A program made the position numbers and the translations under genes. Below are positions 1-9,141 of a DNA stretch of 64,000 bases, piece after piece. Source of the DNA: Psychrosphaera sp. B3R10 (GTDB taxonomy: Bacteria; Pseudomonadota; Gammaproteobacteria; Enterobacterales; Alteromonadaceae); NCBI RefSeq assembly GCF_018861025.1, contig NZ_JAHKQH010000007.1, forward strand, positions 1 through 64,000, written 5' to 3'. The notes beneath the pieces were generated by a model. The model searched no databases and was not told the origin of the DNA. It worked only from the letters and a program-made list of their open reading frames with translations. Numbering within the stretch: the stretch's first letter is position 1; the number at the start of each line of letters is the position of its first letter.

Positions 1-372
1 GAGGCGCATAATACACTCTCCAATTTTGGTGTCAACCCTTTATTTAATAAGTTTTTAAAGACTTTTTAAACACTTGATTGACGCTGCCTTTTGCCAAGGC
101 TTTGAAGTAGGAATGCGCCATGCGTTTCGATCAGACCCAACGAGACACAGCCGAACAGTTGCAATTAAATTCACTTTTTTTGTTTGTTCGGTTAAATATC
201 AATCAAAACGATTATAATACGTACTAAATAGGTACAAAAAGCTTGGGTCACACCTTTAGAGAGTCGTAATTCAATAATGGATAGGAGTCCAAAAGTCCGG
301 AAATTAACTATAGTAAACTTCCGGTTTAGTGCAAATTAGAATGTAAAATTTTCCAAATTAGGCGATTAATAC
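1..372. other. Gene-free stretch left of the mmsB stop
   Basis: No convincing coding region is seen. The first 35 bases hold a leftward rRNA-type promoter, annotated separately, and bases 36-70 are A/T-rich as in an UP element. A TATAAT-like block lies near 214 without a good -35 partner on either strand. An inverted repeat CCGGAA (297-302) / TTCCGG (319-324) lies about 50 bases beyond the mmsB stop. It could be a weak terminator for the leftward operon but has no clear T-run. Confidence 0.5.
8..35 (-). promoter_or_regulatory. Strong sigma70 promoter of rRNA/tRNA-operon type, reading off the left edge
   Basis: On the minus strand there is a perfect -35 TTGACA (30-35), a 16-base spacer and a -10 TATTAT (8-13). 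A GC-rich discriminator GCGCCTC follows, ending at base 1. The 35 bases upstream are almost all A/T, like an UP element. A GC-rich discriminator plus UP element is the known signature of stringently controlled stable-RNA promoters. The transcript would start at about base 1, so the RNA gene lies outside the window. That it is an rRNA rather than a tRNA operon is inference. Confidence 0.7.
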
Positions 373-1257
373 CTATTTAGAAGAAAATTGCTCAAATATA
401 CTTGAGAAGTCTTTTTTGCCATTACCTGATTTTTGATGAATTGAGTACAAGTTTCGAGTTAAAGCTCCTAATGGCGTTGTACTTTGTGAACCAACAGCAG
501 TATCCATGGCTAGCCCCAAGTCTTTCAACATCAAGTCTGTCATAAAACCACCTTGGTATTCATTACTTGCAGGTGAAGTTGGCATAACACCCGGACATGG
601 GTTATATACGTCTAATGTCCAATTACTACCAGAACTCTTGGACATGATTTCAGATAAGACTGTTGGGTCTAGTCCATTGTCTACACCAAGTTGTAATGCT
701 TCAGATGTGCCAACCATTAAAATACTCAGCAGCATATTGTTGCAAACCTTCGCAACTTGACCAGCGCCAACCTCGCCAGCGTGAAAGATGTTTTTACCCA
801 TTACTTCTAACAAAGGTTTTGCTTGATTAAAGGAAGATAAAGAACCACCAGTCATAAAACTTAATGTTCCAGCTGTCGCGCCCGCTACCCCACCCGAAAC
901 AGGTGCATCAATAAAATTGATTTGTTTATTGGCTAAAATAGCCGCGACAGATTGCGCTGTTGCAGAGTCAATAGTAGAGGAGTCGATGACAAGTGTGCCA
1001 ACATTAAGATAATTAATGAGTCCGTCTTCACCAATATATAACTCTCGGACATGTTTTCCCGCAGGCAACATACTAATGACGACGTCACAATCTTGAACGA
1101 TATCCTTTGGCGTATCTGCAGTAGTAGCACCTAATGCGACAAGTTGTTCCACCGCTTTCGGAAATAGGTCAAATACATTCACTTCAAAACCAGCTTTAAG
1201 TAAATTAGCAGCCATAGGGCCGCCCATATTGCCTAAACCAAAAAATGCTATTTTCAT
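373..1257 (-). CDS. mmsB: 3-hydroxyisobutyrate dehydrogenase
   Basis: This enzyme oxidises 3-hydroxyisobutyrate to methylmalonate semialdehyde with NAD+ in cytosolic valine catabolism. The 294-residue protein opens with a Rossmann motif GLGNMGGPMA. It carries the substrate-binding DAPVSGG motif near residue 120 and the catalytic lysine in GAGQVAKVCNN near residue 170. An open frame continues upstream to 1314, but that would overlap the preceding gene. The ATG at 1257 (or the adjacent one at 1260) follows AGGAAG at a proper distance and matches the family N-terminus. It is the last gene of a five-gene leftward operon whose other members supply its substrate. A second, less similar family member lies at 24562-25434. 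Confidence 0.93.
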   Translation of the reverse strand: MKIAFFGLGNMGGPMAANLLKAGFEVNVFDLFPKAVEQLVALGATTADTPKDIVQDCDVVISMLPAGKHVRELYIGEDGLINYLNVGTLVIDSSTIDSATAQSVAAILANKQINFIDAPVSGGVAGATAGTLSFMTGGSLSSFNQAKPLLEVMGKNIFHAGEVGAGQVAKVCNNMLLSILMVGTSEALQLGVDNGLDPTVLSEIMSKSSGSNWTLDVYNPCPGVMPTSPASNEYQGGFMTDLMLKDLGLAMDTAVGSQSTTPLGALTRNLYSIHQKSGNGKKDFSSIFEQFSSK

Positions 1258-1271
1258 CATAATATTCTTCC

Positions 1272-2399
1272 TTATTTGCCCAAATCTTTTAACGGATGTA
1301 AATCTGTTGTCCAAGGAGAGGTAAACATTTTATTTAACATCTGAGGATCTACATCGTGCACCGTTTCGTAAAACCAACTAGGGCAGTAATCTTTATCTAT
1401 TAATAGTGCACGCACACCTTCAGCAAATTCGCCAATGGCTGAACAATTACATGACAATCCAAGTTCCAGTCGAAAACAATCGGCTAATGACAATGATTTA
1501 CCCAAAGCCAACTGTTTCATTATTATATGTGCTGTAAGCGGGCTCCCTTTTGCTAGGCTGTCCTGCGCTTTTAACATCCATTTATCATCACTAGCATGGT
1601 CGATAATTAATGTCACAGCCGAGCTAACATCTTCTGTTAATGCTAAATCGCTCAACAAAGTGTTAAATCGACTTATATTGCCAACAGGCATATGTACCTG
1701 GTCTTTTTGTTCAAATTTAACGAGAACATCGGAAAGCTTTTGGTGGTTTAGAGCTTCAGTATCGCCCCACTTCACTAAAAGTACTTCTTCAATTAGATCA
1801 CCTTGATGCTCACTCAATACAAAATGATCTGCAAGTTGTACAAATTTGGCGTCACTGCCATTAATTGATGCCCCTGTTAGCGCTAAAAAAAGCCCCGCAC
1901 CTTTTGGCATTTTGTTTAAGAAGTAAGTACCACCAACATCCGGATATAGGCCAATCGTAATCTCAGGCATGGCAATTCGGGATTTTTGGGTAACAACCCG
2001 ATGACTTGCTCCTGCAAATAGTCCTAAACCGCCTCCCATAACAATACCGTGACCCCAACATAAAATGGGCTTTCCGAATGTATGAATTAAGTAATCTAGT
2101 TCGTATTCTTGTGTGAAAAACGTTTCTATATAAGGTGCAATAGCCGATTTACCAGCTTCGACAGTTGCTTTATATAGTTGAACAACATCACCTCCAGCAC
2201 AAAATGCTTTTGCGCCGCTGCCCTCTAACATTACCAAAGCAATATCTGAACGTTGTTGCCATTCTAATAACTGCTTGGTGAGTAACTTCACCATTTCTAG
2301 GTTTAGTGCATTTAACGACGTCTCTACATTTAGTGTCGCAATGCCAATCTTTTTACCAGAAACACTTTCTAACTCACGAAATAAAACAGGTTCATTCAT
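1272..2399 (-). CDS. 3-hydroxyisobutyryl-CoA hydrolase (crotonase family)
   Basis: The protein is predicted to hydrolyse 3-hydroxyisobutyryl-CoA to free 3-hydroxyisobutyrate, the substrate of the next gene. At 375 residues it is much longer than ordinary enoyl-CoA hydratases (about 260), as is typical of the HIBCH group. The oxyanion-hole segment GHGIVMGGGLGL and the acidic active-site motif AMPEITIGLYPDVGG are both present, keeping the Glu and Asp expected of the hydrolase. The start is the ATG at 2399, because AAGGAG lies 6 bases before it. The longer frame to 2420 would place that ribosome site inside the gene. It sits between an enoyl-CoA hydratase and mmsB, which supports the valine assignment over a generic hydratase. 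Confidence 0.9.
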   Translation of the reverse strand: MNEPVLFRELESVSGKKIGIATLNVETSLNALNLEMVKLLTKQLLEWQQRSDIALVMLEGSGAKAFCAGGDVVQLYKATVEAGKSAIAPYIETFFTQEYELDYLIHTFGKPILCWGHGIVMGGGLGLFAGASHRVVTQKSRIAMPEITIGLYPDVGGTYFLNKMPKGAGLFLALTGASINGSDAKFVQLADHFVLSEHQGDLIEEVLLVKWGDTEALNHQKLSDVLVKFEQKDQVHMPVGNISRFNTLLSDLALTEDVSSAVTLIIDHASDDKWMLKAQDSLAKGSPLTAHIIMKQLALGKSLSLADCFRLELGLSCNCSAIGEFAEGVRALLIDKDYCPSWFYETVHDVDPQMLNKMFTSPWTTDLHPLKDLGK

Positions 2400-2412
2400 T
2401 TGAATCTCCTTG

Positions 2413-3189
2413 TTATTCATTCATCCATATTGCAGGGCGTTTTTCTAAAAAGGCAGTGACGCCTTCTTTCTGATCTTTGGTATCGAATAAAGCGACAAAT
2501 TGTTCACGTTCATTGGCCAATGCAGCATTAATTGAGCCGTTGCGTCCTGCTTGAATTAGCGATTTACAAGCTGTTATAGAACTCGGGCTTTGTTCAGCTG
2601 TTTTCTCTGCTAACGCCAAAGCTGTATTGTATGCCCCACCTTTCGCGACAACTTCTTCAACTAAACCAATTTGCAGTGCTTTTTCTGCTGTTAAGCGCTC
2701 ACCACATAGGATCATGCGTTTTGCCCAGCCTTCACCGACAAGCCATGACAAATGTTGCGTTCCACCAGCACAAGGCAATAGTCCAACTTTAGCTTCAGGT
2801 AATGCGAGTTGCGCCTGCTCTTCACAAACACGAATATCACACGCTAGCGCAACCTCTAATCCGCCCCCCATGGCATAACCATTAATTGCAGCTATAGATA
2901 CTCCTTGGAAATCTCGTAATGCCTCAAAAGCAGCACCAAAAACACGAGCCATGTCTGACGCAACACCTTTGTCACCGTCGGCAAACAATTTTAGATCCGC
3001 CCCCGCAGAAAAGAATTTTTCACCTTCGCCTGTAATGACTAATGCATAAACGGCTTTGTTAATATTAAGCGCCTCGACCAACGTTTTAAGTTCCGATAGC
3101 GACTCAAACGTCCACGTATTCGCTGGAGGGTTCGCGATCATAATTGTGGCAACGTGCCCAGAGATAGATAGTTTTAATAAATCAGACAT
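2413..3189 (-). CDS. Enoyl-CoA hydratase/isomerase family protein
   Basis: This 258-residue crotonase-fold enzyme probably hydrates methacrylyl-CoA to 3-hydroxyisobutyryl-CoA in valine breakdown. The oxyanion hole region NGYAMGGGLEVALACD and the second catalytic motif LALPEAKVGLLPCAGG both keep their glutamates, so hydratase chemistry is plausible. AAGGAAT lies about 4 bases before the ATG. The gene end at 2413 overlaps the upstream frame of the hydrolase gene by only a few bases if the longer start is used; with the chosen start there is a 13-base gap. The valine role comes from the operon, since crotonases are hard to tell apart by sequence. Confidence 0.88.
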   Translation of the reverse strand: MSDLLKLSISGHVATIMIANPPANTWTFESLSELKTLVEALNINKAVYALVITGEGEKFFSAGADLKLFADGDKGVASDMARVFGAAFEALRDFQGVSIAAINGYAMGGGLEVALACDIRVCEEQAQLALPEAKVGLLPCAGGTQHLSWLVGEGWAKRMILCGERLTAEKALQIGLVEEVVAKGGAYNTALALAEKTAEQSPSSITACKSLIQAGRNGSINAALANEREQFVALFDTKDQKEGVTAFLEKRPAIWMNE

Positions 3190-3198
3190 TTGTATTCC

Positions 3199-4356
3199 TT
3201 ATTTTATTTCTGCTGCGGCTTCATCTAAAAGACGACGAGCGATGATCAACCGCATTATTTCATTTGTGCCTTCAAGAATTTGATGCACGCGAACGTCCCT
3301 AAAGTGACGCTCTAATGGGTATTCTTTGATATAGCCGTAACCTCCATGAATTTGCAGTGCTTCATTACACACTTGAAATCCAACATCCGTCGCAAATCGT
3401 TTTGCCATTGCGCAATACGCCGATGCTTCAGGGTCATTTGAGTCAAGCTTAAACGCAGCTAGACGGATCATTTGCCTGGCTGCAACTAATTCTGTTGCCA
3501 TATCTGCTAATTTAAACTGCAGTGCCTGAAACGCGGCTAATGGTTTGCCAAATTGCGAACGTTCTTTCATGTAATGAATAGCAGTATCCATTGCCTGTTG
3601 TGCTGTCCCAACAGAACAAGCACCTATGTTAATTCGGCCACCGTCAAGCCCTTTCATAGCAAATGAGAATCCTTGACCGAGTTCACCTAATAGATGATCC
3701 GTTGGAATACGGACATTATCAAACGTAATAAGACGTGTTGGTTGGGCGTTCCATCCGAGCTTTTCTTCTGCTTTACCATAAATCACGCCTTCCGCATCTG
3801 CCGGTACAACAACGGCAGAAATGCCTTTGGCCCCTTCGCCGCCCGTGCGCACCATTACAACAAGAACGTCAGTTTCTCCAGCGCCAGAGATAAACATTTT
3901 AGAACCGTTAATCACAAAGTACTCGCCATCGAGTTTAGCGCTAGTTCTTAATGACGCCGCATCAGAACCCGCACCGGGTTCTGTGAGACAATACGACGCA
4001 AGTTGTTCACCCATTACAAGCTTCTCACACCATGTTGATTTAACCGACTCAGTTCCCCAAGTTGATATCATCCAAGTCGCCATATTATGAATAGTCAACA
4101 TGGCTGTAGTTGCCGTACAGCCCATAGAAAGCTGTTCAAATATGAGCGCAGAGTCTAATCGACTTAACCCCATGCCACCGGCGTCTTCTGGCGAATACAA
4201 ACCACAAAAGCCAAGTTCACCGGCTTTTTGCATCACATCTTTTGGAAAAATATGCTCTGCATCCCACTTGGCCGCATTAGGTGCAAGCTCAGAATCAGAA
4301 AACTGTTTTGCCAAGTCGACAAATGCTTTTTGATCTTCATTTAAATTAAAATCCAT
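3199..4356 (-). CDS. Acyl-CoA dehydrogenase, probably isobutyryl-CoA (branched-chain) dehydrogenase
   Basis: This FAD enzyme introduces the alpha-beta double bond into a short branched acyl-CoA and passes electrons to electron-transfer flavoprotein. The 385 residues show the usual order of N-terminal helical, middle beta and C-terminal helical domains. The FAD/substrate motif CLTEPGAGSDAAS is near residue 130. The C-terminal signature YGYIKEYPLERHFRDVR is followed by QILEGTNEI, which holds the catalytic glutamate. AGGGG precedes the ATG by 7 bases. Its place between mmsA and a hydratase makes isobutyryl-CoA the likely substrate, while 2-methylbutyryl-CoA cannot be excluded. Confidence 0.9.
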   Translation of the reverse strand: MDFNLNEDQKAFVDLAKQFSDSELAPNAAKWDAEHIFPKDVMQKAGELGFCGLYSPEDAGGMGLSRLDSALIFEQLSMGCTATTAMLTIHNMATWMISTWGTESVKSTWCEKLVMGEQLASYCLTEPGAGSDAASLRTSAKLDGEYFVINGSKMFISGAGETDVLVVMVRTGGEGAKGISAVVVPADAEGVIYGKAEEKLGWNAQPTRLITFDNVRIPTDHLLGELGQGFSFAMKGLDGGRINIGACSVGTAQQAMDTAIHYMKERSQFGKPLAAFQALQFKLADMATELVAARQMIRLAAFKLDSNDPEASAYCAMAKRFATDVGFQVCNEALQIHGGYGYIKEYPLERHFRDVRVHQILEGTNEIMRLIIARRLLDEAAAEIK

Positions 4357-4384
4357 CGTTTAACCCCTGTCTGCTTTGGCGCTC

Positions 4385-5878
4385 TTATTTTAACGTAATC
4401 GACATGTTAGGACCTGACGCTGCTGTTTCTTCGTCAAACCAGCGAGATGTAATCGTTTTAGTTTCTGTATAAAACTTAACTGCTTGTTTACCATACGCAT
4501 GCTGGTCTCCGGCAAACGAACCTTTCCAACCGGTAAACGAAAAGAATGGCAATGGCACCGGAATAGGAATGTTGATACCAACTTGCCCCACTTCAATATT
4601 GTGTTGATATTTACGAGCTGAACCACCAGATGAGGTAAAAATAGACGTTCCATTACCGTATGGATTACGGTTTATTAGGTCTATGGCGTCGTCAAGCGTA
4701 TCTACGTTCATGGTTAAAAATACAGGACCGAAGATCTCTTGTTTATAAATTTCCATTTCTTCGGTTACATCAGTAAACATAGTTGGGCCAACCCAGTTAC
4801 CATTTGGAAATCCAGGGACTTCGCAGCCACTGCCATCTAATACACAAGTCGCCCCTTCTTTTTTACCTTGAGCAATTAGCGATTCAATTCGAACTTTTGC
4901 TTGAGGTGTAATTTGTGGACCATAGGCGGCTTCAGGATCGGTATAATGACCCGGGCGTACGGAGGCAAGTTTTTGTTGAATTTCTGGGATCCATTTTTGT
5001 GCTTCACCAACAAATACAGCGACCGAAATTGCCATGCAGCGCTGACCTGCAGCCCCAACAGAGGCTCCAACGATATTATTAACAACGGCGTCTTTATTTG
5101 CATCTGGCATAACAACCATGTGATTTTTCGCACCTAAAAACGCTTGAACGCGTTTCATGTTGTCTGTACCTGTCTTATATATATATTGACCAACACCTAC
5201 TGAACCAACAAATGAAATGGCCTTCACTTCAGGTTCGTTTAACAAAATATCCACTTGTTCTTTGTCACCGTGAACAACTTGTAACACACCTTTTGGTGCG
5301 CCGGCTTCTTCAAATAATTCAACTAAGCGTGTTGGTGTTAATGGATCTTGTTCAGAAGGTTTTAAAATAAATGTATTACCGCAGGCCACAGCTAATGGGA
5401 ACATCCATAATGGGATCATTGCAGGGAAGTTAAACGGGGTGATTCCCACACAGACGCCTAAAGGTTGGGTATAACTATATGTGTCAATATTGCGCGCTAC
5501 GTTTTCTACGGTTTCGCCCATCATCATTGAAGGAATATTTGCTGCATGTTCTACAACTTCAATACCACGCCAAACATCGCCCATCGCGTCTTCTTTCGTT
5601 TTACCTAATTCTTCGCAAATAATACCGGCGATCTCTTCTTGGTGTTTTTTCAACAAATACGCGTAATTCATCATAACCCGAGCTCGTTGAGGAACCGGGA
5701 CTTCTTTCCACGTTTTAAATGTTTGCTTTGCACTCTCTATTGCCGCGGTCATTTCCGCTTTGGTTGCACACGGAACTTTGGCTATAACCTCTTGAGTCGC
5801 TGGGTTTGTTACGTCTATCGTTCTAGTAGATTTAGAATCTACCCATTCGCCGTTGATAAATAGTGGAACCTGTTTCAT
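4385..5878 (-). CDS. mmsA: Methylmalonate-semialdehyde dehydrogenase (CoA-acylating)
   Basis: The enzyme converts methylmalonate semialdehyde plus CoA and NAD+ to propionyl-CoA, ending the valine pathway. The 497-residue protein is an aldehyde dehydrogenase with the nucleophile Cys at about residue 281 ([11 protein letters not shown]). Most relatives have a general-base Glu in the motif near residue 250; here it reads GAKNHMVV, with Asn. This substitution is diagnostic for the CoA-acylating MMSDH group. The ATG at 5878 is preferred because AGAGG lies 7 bases upstream; the open frame to 5899 would include that site. It is the first gene of the leftward operon and is divergent from an AraC-type regulator. 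Confidence 0.94.
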   Translation of the reverse strand: MKQVPLFINGEWVDSKSTRTIDVTNPATQEVIAKVPCATKAEMTAAIESAKQTFKTWKEVPVPQRARVMMNYAYLLKKHQEEIAGIICEELGKTKEDAMGDVWRGIEVVEHAANIPSMMMGETVENVARNIDTYSYTQPLGVCVGITPFNFPAMIPLWMFPLAVACGNTFILKPSEQDPLTPTRLVELFEEAGAPKGVLQVVHGDKEQVDILLNEPEVKAISFVGSVGVGQYIYKTGTDNMKRVQAFLGAKNHMVVMPDANKDAVVNNIVGASVGAAGQRCMAISVAVFVGEAQKWIPEIQQKLASVRPGHYTDPEAAYGPQITPQAKVRIESLIAQGKKEGATCVLDGSGCEVPGFPNGNWVGPTMFTDVTEEMEIYKQEIFGPVFLTMNVDTLDDAIDLINRNPYGNGTSIFTSSGGSARKYQHNIEVGQVGINIPIPVPLPFFSFTGWKGSFAGDQHAYGKQAVKFYTETKTITSRWFDEETAASGPNMSITLK

Positions 5879-5915
5879 GCCGTAGCCTCTTTGATGCAAG
5901 TGGTCGTTATTATTA

Positions 5916-5977
5916 ATTTAGTTCTATATGACTAAATAAGATACTTGCATTAAAGCAAACTATTTTTCTAATTAGAA
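5916..5977. promoter_or_regulatory. Divergent control region with two palindromes (mmsA operon / araC-type gene)
   Basis: The 129-base gap between mmsA and the divergent regulator holds an inverted repeat ATTTAGT (5916-5922) / ACTAAAT (5931-5937). It also holds a perfect 12-base palindrome TTCTAATTAGAA (5966-5977). The repeats are seen directly. That they are operators for the neighbouring AraC-type protein is inference, and AraC proteins more often bind direct repeats. No confident -10/-35 pair is called. Confidence 0.35.
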
Positions 5978-6007
5978 TTGAATAAATTGCTTTTATGATG
6001 GACTATA

Positions 6008-6919
6008 TTGGCACAAACCATTCAATTACGTAACGATATGAGTACACCTTCTAACTGGCCTCTTTCCGCAGGTAGCGTGCGTTATCTTGTGCCCCGTGGA
6101 ATAGTTGAAAAACTCGACGTGAACCCAATTAGCCATTTACTGTACCCTACAGCATTTGGTTATTACGAACATGCGCGTGAACATAAGGTTATACGCAATT
6201 CCCATGACGACCACTTGTTGATGTTTTGTGTCGATGGAAACGGTCATATTGAAACAGCACAAACCACCACCGAACTTGCTGCCCAGCAAGTGGTTATATT
6301 ACCCAAAGGCATGGCGCATTCTTATTGGGCAAATGCAAAGTCACCATGGACTATTTATTGGGTTCATATTCAAGGTGCGTTATTTGAAAATATATTGGAT
6401 ATTGTTGGGTTTACGCCAACCAACTTAGTTTTTAACGTTCATAACAAAATACAATATGAAGAAAACTTTCGGGCATTGCTCGAAATACGTAAATTGAGTT
6501 ACCAAACTAATGCATTTTATTTGGCCGGTGCCATAATCCAACGATTACTCATCGAACTGAGTGTGCAATATCCAAATAGCAGTCGTAACAAAAAACAATT
6601 ACAGTTCCAACAGATAGACATTTATCTACAACAAAACATTGCTAAAACATTAACATTAGATGACATGGCTGTGGCGTTTGGGTTATCAAAATTTTACTTT
6701 GCAAAAAAGTTTCAGCTTATTGTCGGCGTTAGTCCTGTTCGCTATTTTATTGAAAAGAAAGTCCATTACGCCTGTCAATTACTGGATAGCAATGACAACT
6801 CGATTAAAACTATCGCAAAACAACTTGGCTACGATGACGCCTACTACTTTTCAAGATTGTTTAAAAATATCATGGGGTTATCCCCACAACAGTATCGTAA
6901 CTCAGATCATGGACGTTAA
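6008..6919 (+). CDS. AraC-family transcriptional regulator (likely regulator of the mms operon)
   Basis: This is a cytosolic DNA-binding regulator of about 300 residues. The N-terminal part (about 20-165) looks like the cupin-type AraC ligand-binding domain, with the segment ILPKGMAHSYWANAKSPWTIYWVHIQG typical of it shown here only by its GMAHSYW core. The C-terminal 100 residues form the paired helix-turn-helix domain, ending in the classic AraC signature around IAKQLGYDDAYYFSRLFK. The start is uncertain: the frame opens at a TTG (6008), and the first ATG in frame is 6041; neither has a clear ribosome site. It is divergent from mmsA, so control of valine catabolism is the simplest inference. 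Confidence 0.85.
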   Translation: MAQTIQLRNDMSTPSNWPLSAGSVRYLVPRGIVEKLDVNPISHLLYPTAFGYYEHAREHKVIRNSHDDHLLMFCVDGNGHIETAQTTTELAAQQVVILPKGMAHSYWANAKSPWTIYWVHIQGALFENILDIVGFTPTNLVFNVHNKIQYEENFRALLEIRKLSYQTNAFYLAGAIIQRLLIELSVQYPNSSRNKKQLQFQQIDIYLQQNIAKTLTLDDMAVAFGLSKFYFAKKFQLIVGVSPVRYFIEKKVHYACQLLDSNDNSIKTIAKQLGYDDAYYFSRLFKNIMGLSPQQYRNSDHGR

Positions 6920-6940
6920 AAATAGCCATTGATGCTCAAA

Positions 6941-6973
6941 CTGTCATAAACCTGTCATAAAAAATCGCAATAA
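6941..6973 (+). promoter_or_regulatory. Pho box and promoter of phoBR
   Basis: Two copies of CTGTCAT (6941-6947 and 6952-6958) are spaced 11 bases apart, each followed by an A-rich stretch. This matches the known PhoB-binding Pho box closely. A CAATAA/AATAAT-like -10 lies about 10 bases further (around 6968-6973), the usual arrangement for PhoB-activated promoters that lack a -35. It implies autoregulated phoB expression under phosphate limitation. Confidence 0.85.
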
Positions 6974-7008
6974 TGCACCGCGTCATTACAAGGTGTAGAG
7001 CGGAAAAT

Positions 7009-7695
7009 ATGTCACATAAAATACTCATTATCGAAGACGAATTTGCGATCAGGGAAATGTTAACCTTTGTCATAGAACAAGCCGGTTACAAAGCGGTTGC
7101 TGCAGAAAGTTACAACGAAGCACAACAATATCTTTTAGAAGAAACGCCAGCGTTGATTTTATTAGATTGGATGCTTCCTGAAATGAGCGGTATTCAAATT
7201 GCCAAAAAATTGAAGCAGTCTGATAACTTTAAGAACATACCAATCATAATGTTAACCGCACGTAGCGAAGAAGACGATAAGATCCAAGGATTAGACGTTG
7301 GCGCTGACGATTACATAACTAAACCATTTTCACCAAAAGAACTTGTTGCCCGTTTAAAAGCTGTCTTAAGACGAACACAACCTACGGCAACAGATGATCC
7401 AATTGAAATTATTGGATTGCGTTTAGACCCATCAAGCCATAGGGTCACACTTGAAGGCGGTGATCTGCATTTAGGTCCCATGGAATTTAAACTACTTCAC
7501 TTTTTTATGACACACCAAGAGCGTGTTTATAGTCGTGATCAGCTACTGGATAACGTTTGGGGAACCAATACCTACGTTGAAGACAGAACTGTTGATGTTC
7601 ACATTCGTCGCCTAAGAAAAGCACTGCAAACACACGATAAACTAATACAAACCGTTCGCGGTTCAGGTTACCGTTTTTCAACTCGTATAGATTAA
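7009..7695 (+). CDS. phoB: Phosphate regulon response regulator PhoB
   Basis: The 228-residue protein consists of a receiver domain (about 1-120) and an OmpR/PhoB winged-helix DNA-binding domain (about 130-226). The acidic pocket is IIEDE (D10/E11), the phosphoacceptor is D53 in LILLDWMLP, and the lysine is in DYITKPFSP. The winged helix ends with the conserved [10 protein letters not shown] and VRGSGYRF. When phosphorylated by PhoR it activates phosphate-acquisition genes. An in-frame extension to 6973 is rejected because the family begins at MSHKILI and a GAGCGGA-type ribosome site precedes 7009. A Pho box lies immediately upstream, and phoR follows after 5 bases. Confidence 0.96.
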   Translation: MSHKILIIEDEFAIREMLTFVIEQAGYKAVAAESYNEAQQYLLEETPALILLDWMLPEMSGIQIAKKLKQSDNFKNIPIIMLTARSEEDDKIQGLDVGADDYITKPFSPKELVARLKAVLRRTQPTATDDPIEIIGLRLDPSSHRVTLEGGDLHLGPMEFKLLHFFMTHQERVYSRDQLLDNVWGTNTYVEDRTVDVHIRRLRKALQTHDKLIQTVRGSGYRFSTRID

Positions 7696-7700
7696 TTTAT

Positions 7701-9023
7701 ATGAATCACTCCCCATCCATCTGGCAGATAACGTCGCGATTATTTTGGTATTATCTGCCTATTGCAGTTGTTGGATTTCTACTTAATATTTGGTATTCAG
7801 TAACAATTGCGTTTTGCTTGATTGTAATTATTTCCAATTATCGCCAGATGTTAAAACTCACGCACTGGTTATGGCATCAAAGAGGTATTTATCCACCGAA
7901 AGCTCATGGATTATGGTCGAGTGTTTTTGATGGGATCTATGGCCAACAAAGACGAAACGCCAAAAAACGAACTGAATTAAGCACGATAGTTAGGCGTTTT
8001 AGACTCGGTGCCGAGTCATTACCAGACGCAGTATTATTGTTTGACGAACATCGACATATATTATGGTGTAATCAACTCGCCCAGGATATGTTGGGGTTAA
8101 AGTGGCCAACGGACAAAGGTAATCGACTCGATAACCTCGTTAGGCATCCCGCCTTTATTGATTACTTAGATGAAGAAAACTTTAGTGCTCCCTACGACAT
8201 TCCTTCACCGACTAAAGAACACATTCGACTTGAAGTTCGTGTTGTACCTTATGAAACAAATAAATGGACCCTGTTGATTAGAGATATTACCCACCTACAT
8301 CAATTAGAACAAATGCGAAAAGATTTTATCGCTAATGTGTCACACGAGCTTAAAACCCCCTTAACGGTCATGCGGGGTTATTTAGAGATGACACCAAACA
8401 AAAATGATCTATCGGAAGAAATGTGGCAAAAAGCGCAAATGATGATGATGCAACAAGCAACGAGAATGAATGACTTAGTTGAACAGTTATTATCACTTTC
8501 AAAGCTAGAAGGTCAAAATCCAGATTTCGCCCCTGCATTTGTCGACGTGCCAAGTTTATTGGAAATTTTAACTAATGAAGCAAAATCTATATCAAATGGC
8601 CGACATATTATAGAAACTAATATTGACGATGAACTTTGCTTGTTAGGACTTTCAACAGAACTCAGAAGCGCATTTTCCAATTTGGTTTTCAACGCAATAA
8701 GATATACGCCCGATAATGGAAAAATCACTATAAAGTGGCATAAAACACGTACGGGAAACGCTAAATTTTCGGTTATTGATACCGGCTCTGGTATTCAAGC
8801 AAGTCATATCCCACGGCTAACCGAAAGATTTTATCGCGTTGATGAAGCCAGAGCTCGACATACTGGTGGTGCGGGATTGGGACTATCAATCGTCAAACAT
8901 GCACTTAATCATCATCAGTCAAAACTAGAAATTTCCAGCGAACTAGGAAAAGGCAGTGAATTTTCATTTCAATTCCCGCCAACGTTAGTAGCATTAAGGC
9001 CTGTTAACCAAGCGGTAGGTTAG
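7701..9023 (+). CDS. phoR: Phosphate regulon sensor histidine kinase PhoR
   Basis: This is the inner-membrane kinase partner of PhoB. Its 440 residues begin with two close hydrophobic segments (about 14-32 and 34-48) with no sizeable periplasmic loop, as in E. coli PhoR. A PAS domain (about 95-200) follows. The phosphoacceptor His215 lies in VSHELKTPLT, and the ATPase domain contains the N box around NLVFNAIRYTP, DTGSGI and GGAGLGLS. The lack of a sensing loop fits signalling through the Pst transporter and PhoU. The gene starts 5 bases after the phoB stop and is surely cotranscribed with it. Confidence 0.95.
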   Translation: MNHSPSIWQITSRLFWYYLPIAVVGFLLNIWYSVTIAFCLIVIISNYRQMLKLTHWLWHQRGIYPPKAHGLWSSVFDGIYGQQRRNAKKRTELSTIVRRFRLGAESLPDAVLLFDEHRHILWCNQLAQDMLGLKWPTDKGNRLDNLVRHPAFIDYLDEENFSAPYDIPSPTKEHIRLEVRVVPYETNKWTLLIRDITHLHQLEQMRKDFIANVSHELKTPLTVMRGYLEMTPNKNDLSEEMWQKAQMMMMQQATRMNDLVEQLLSLSKLEGQNPDFAPAFVDVPSLLEILTNEAKSISNGRHIIETNIDDELCLLGLSTELRSAFSNLVFNAIRYTPDNGKITIKWHKTRTGNAKFSVIDTGSGIQASHIPRLTERFYRVDEARARHTGGAGLGLSIVKHALNHHQSKLEISSELGKGSEFSFQFPPTLVALRPVNQAVG

Positions 9024-9103
9024 CCCATTTAAACAGCTACTCCTTTAATTGATGGAAAGACGACATTGTATCGTCTGATGTTTTGTCAATCCGCCTAACC
9101 TAC
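9015..9103. terminator. Nested inverted repeats after phoR (possible terminator)
   Basis: GTAGGTTAG (9015-9023, covering the phoR stop) is the exact reverse complement of CTAACCTAC (9095-9103). Inside that loop a second hairpin AGACGA (9058-9063) / TCGTCT (9071-9076) is followed by GATGTTTTG. The inner hairpin with its short T-run could terminate phoBR transcription. The outer repeat may be chance or a long-range stem. Confidence 0.35.
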
Positions 9104-9141
9104 AAATGAAGCACATCTGCTAGCAATAACATTAGCCTAAC

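Noticed and set aside
208-222. TATAAT block near 214 as a promoter
   Set aside because: No acceptable -35 at a proper distance on either strand, and on the plus strand it would read antisense into mmsB.
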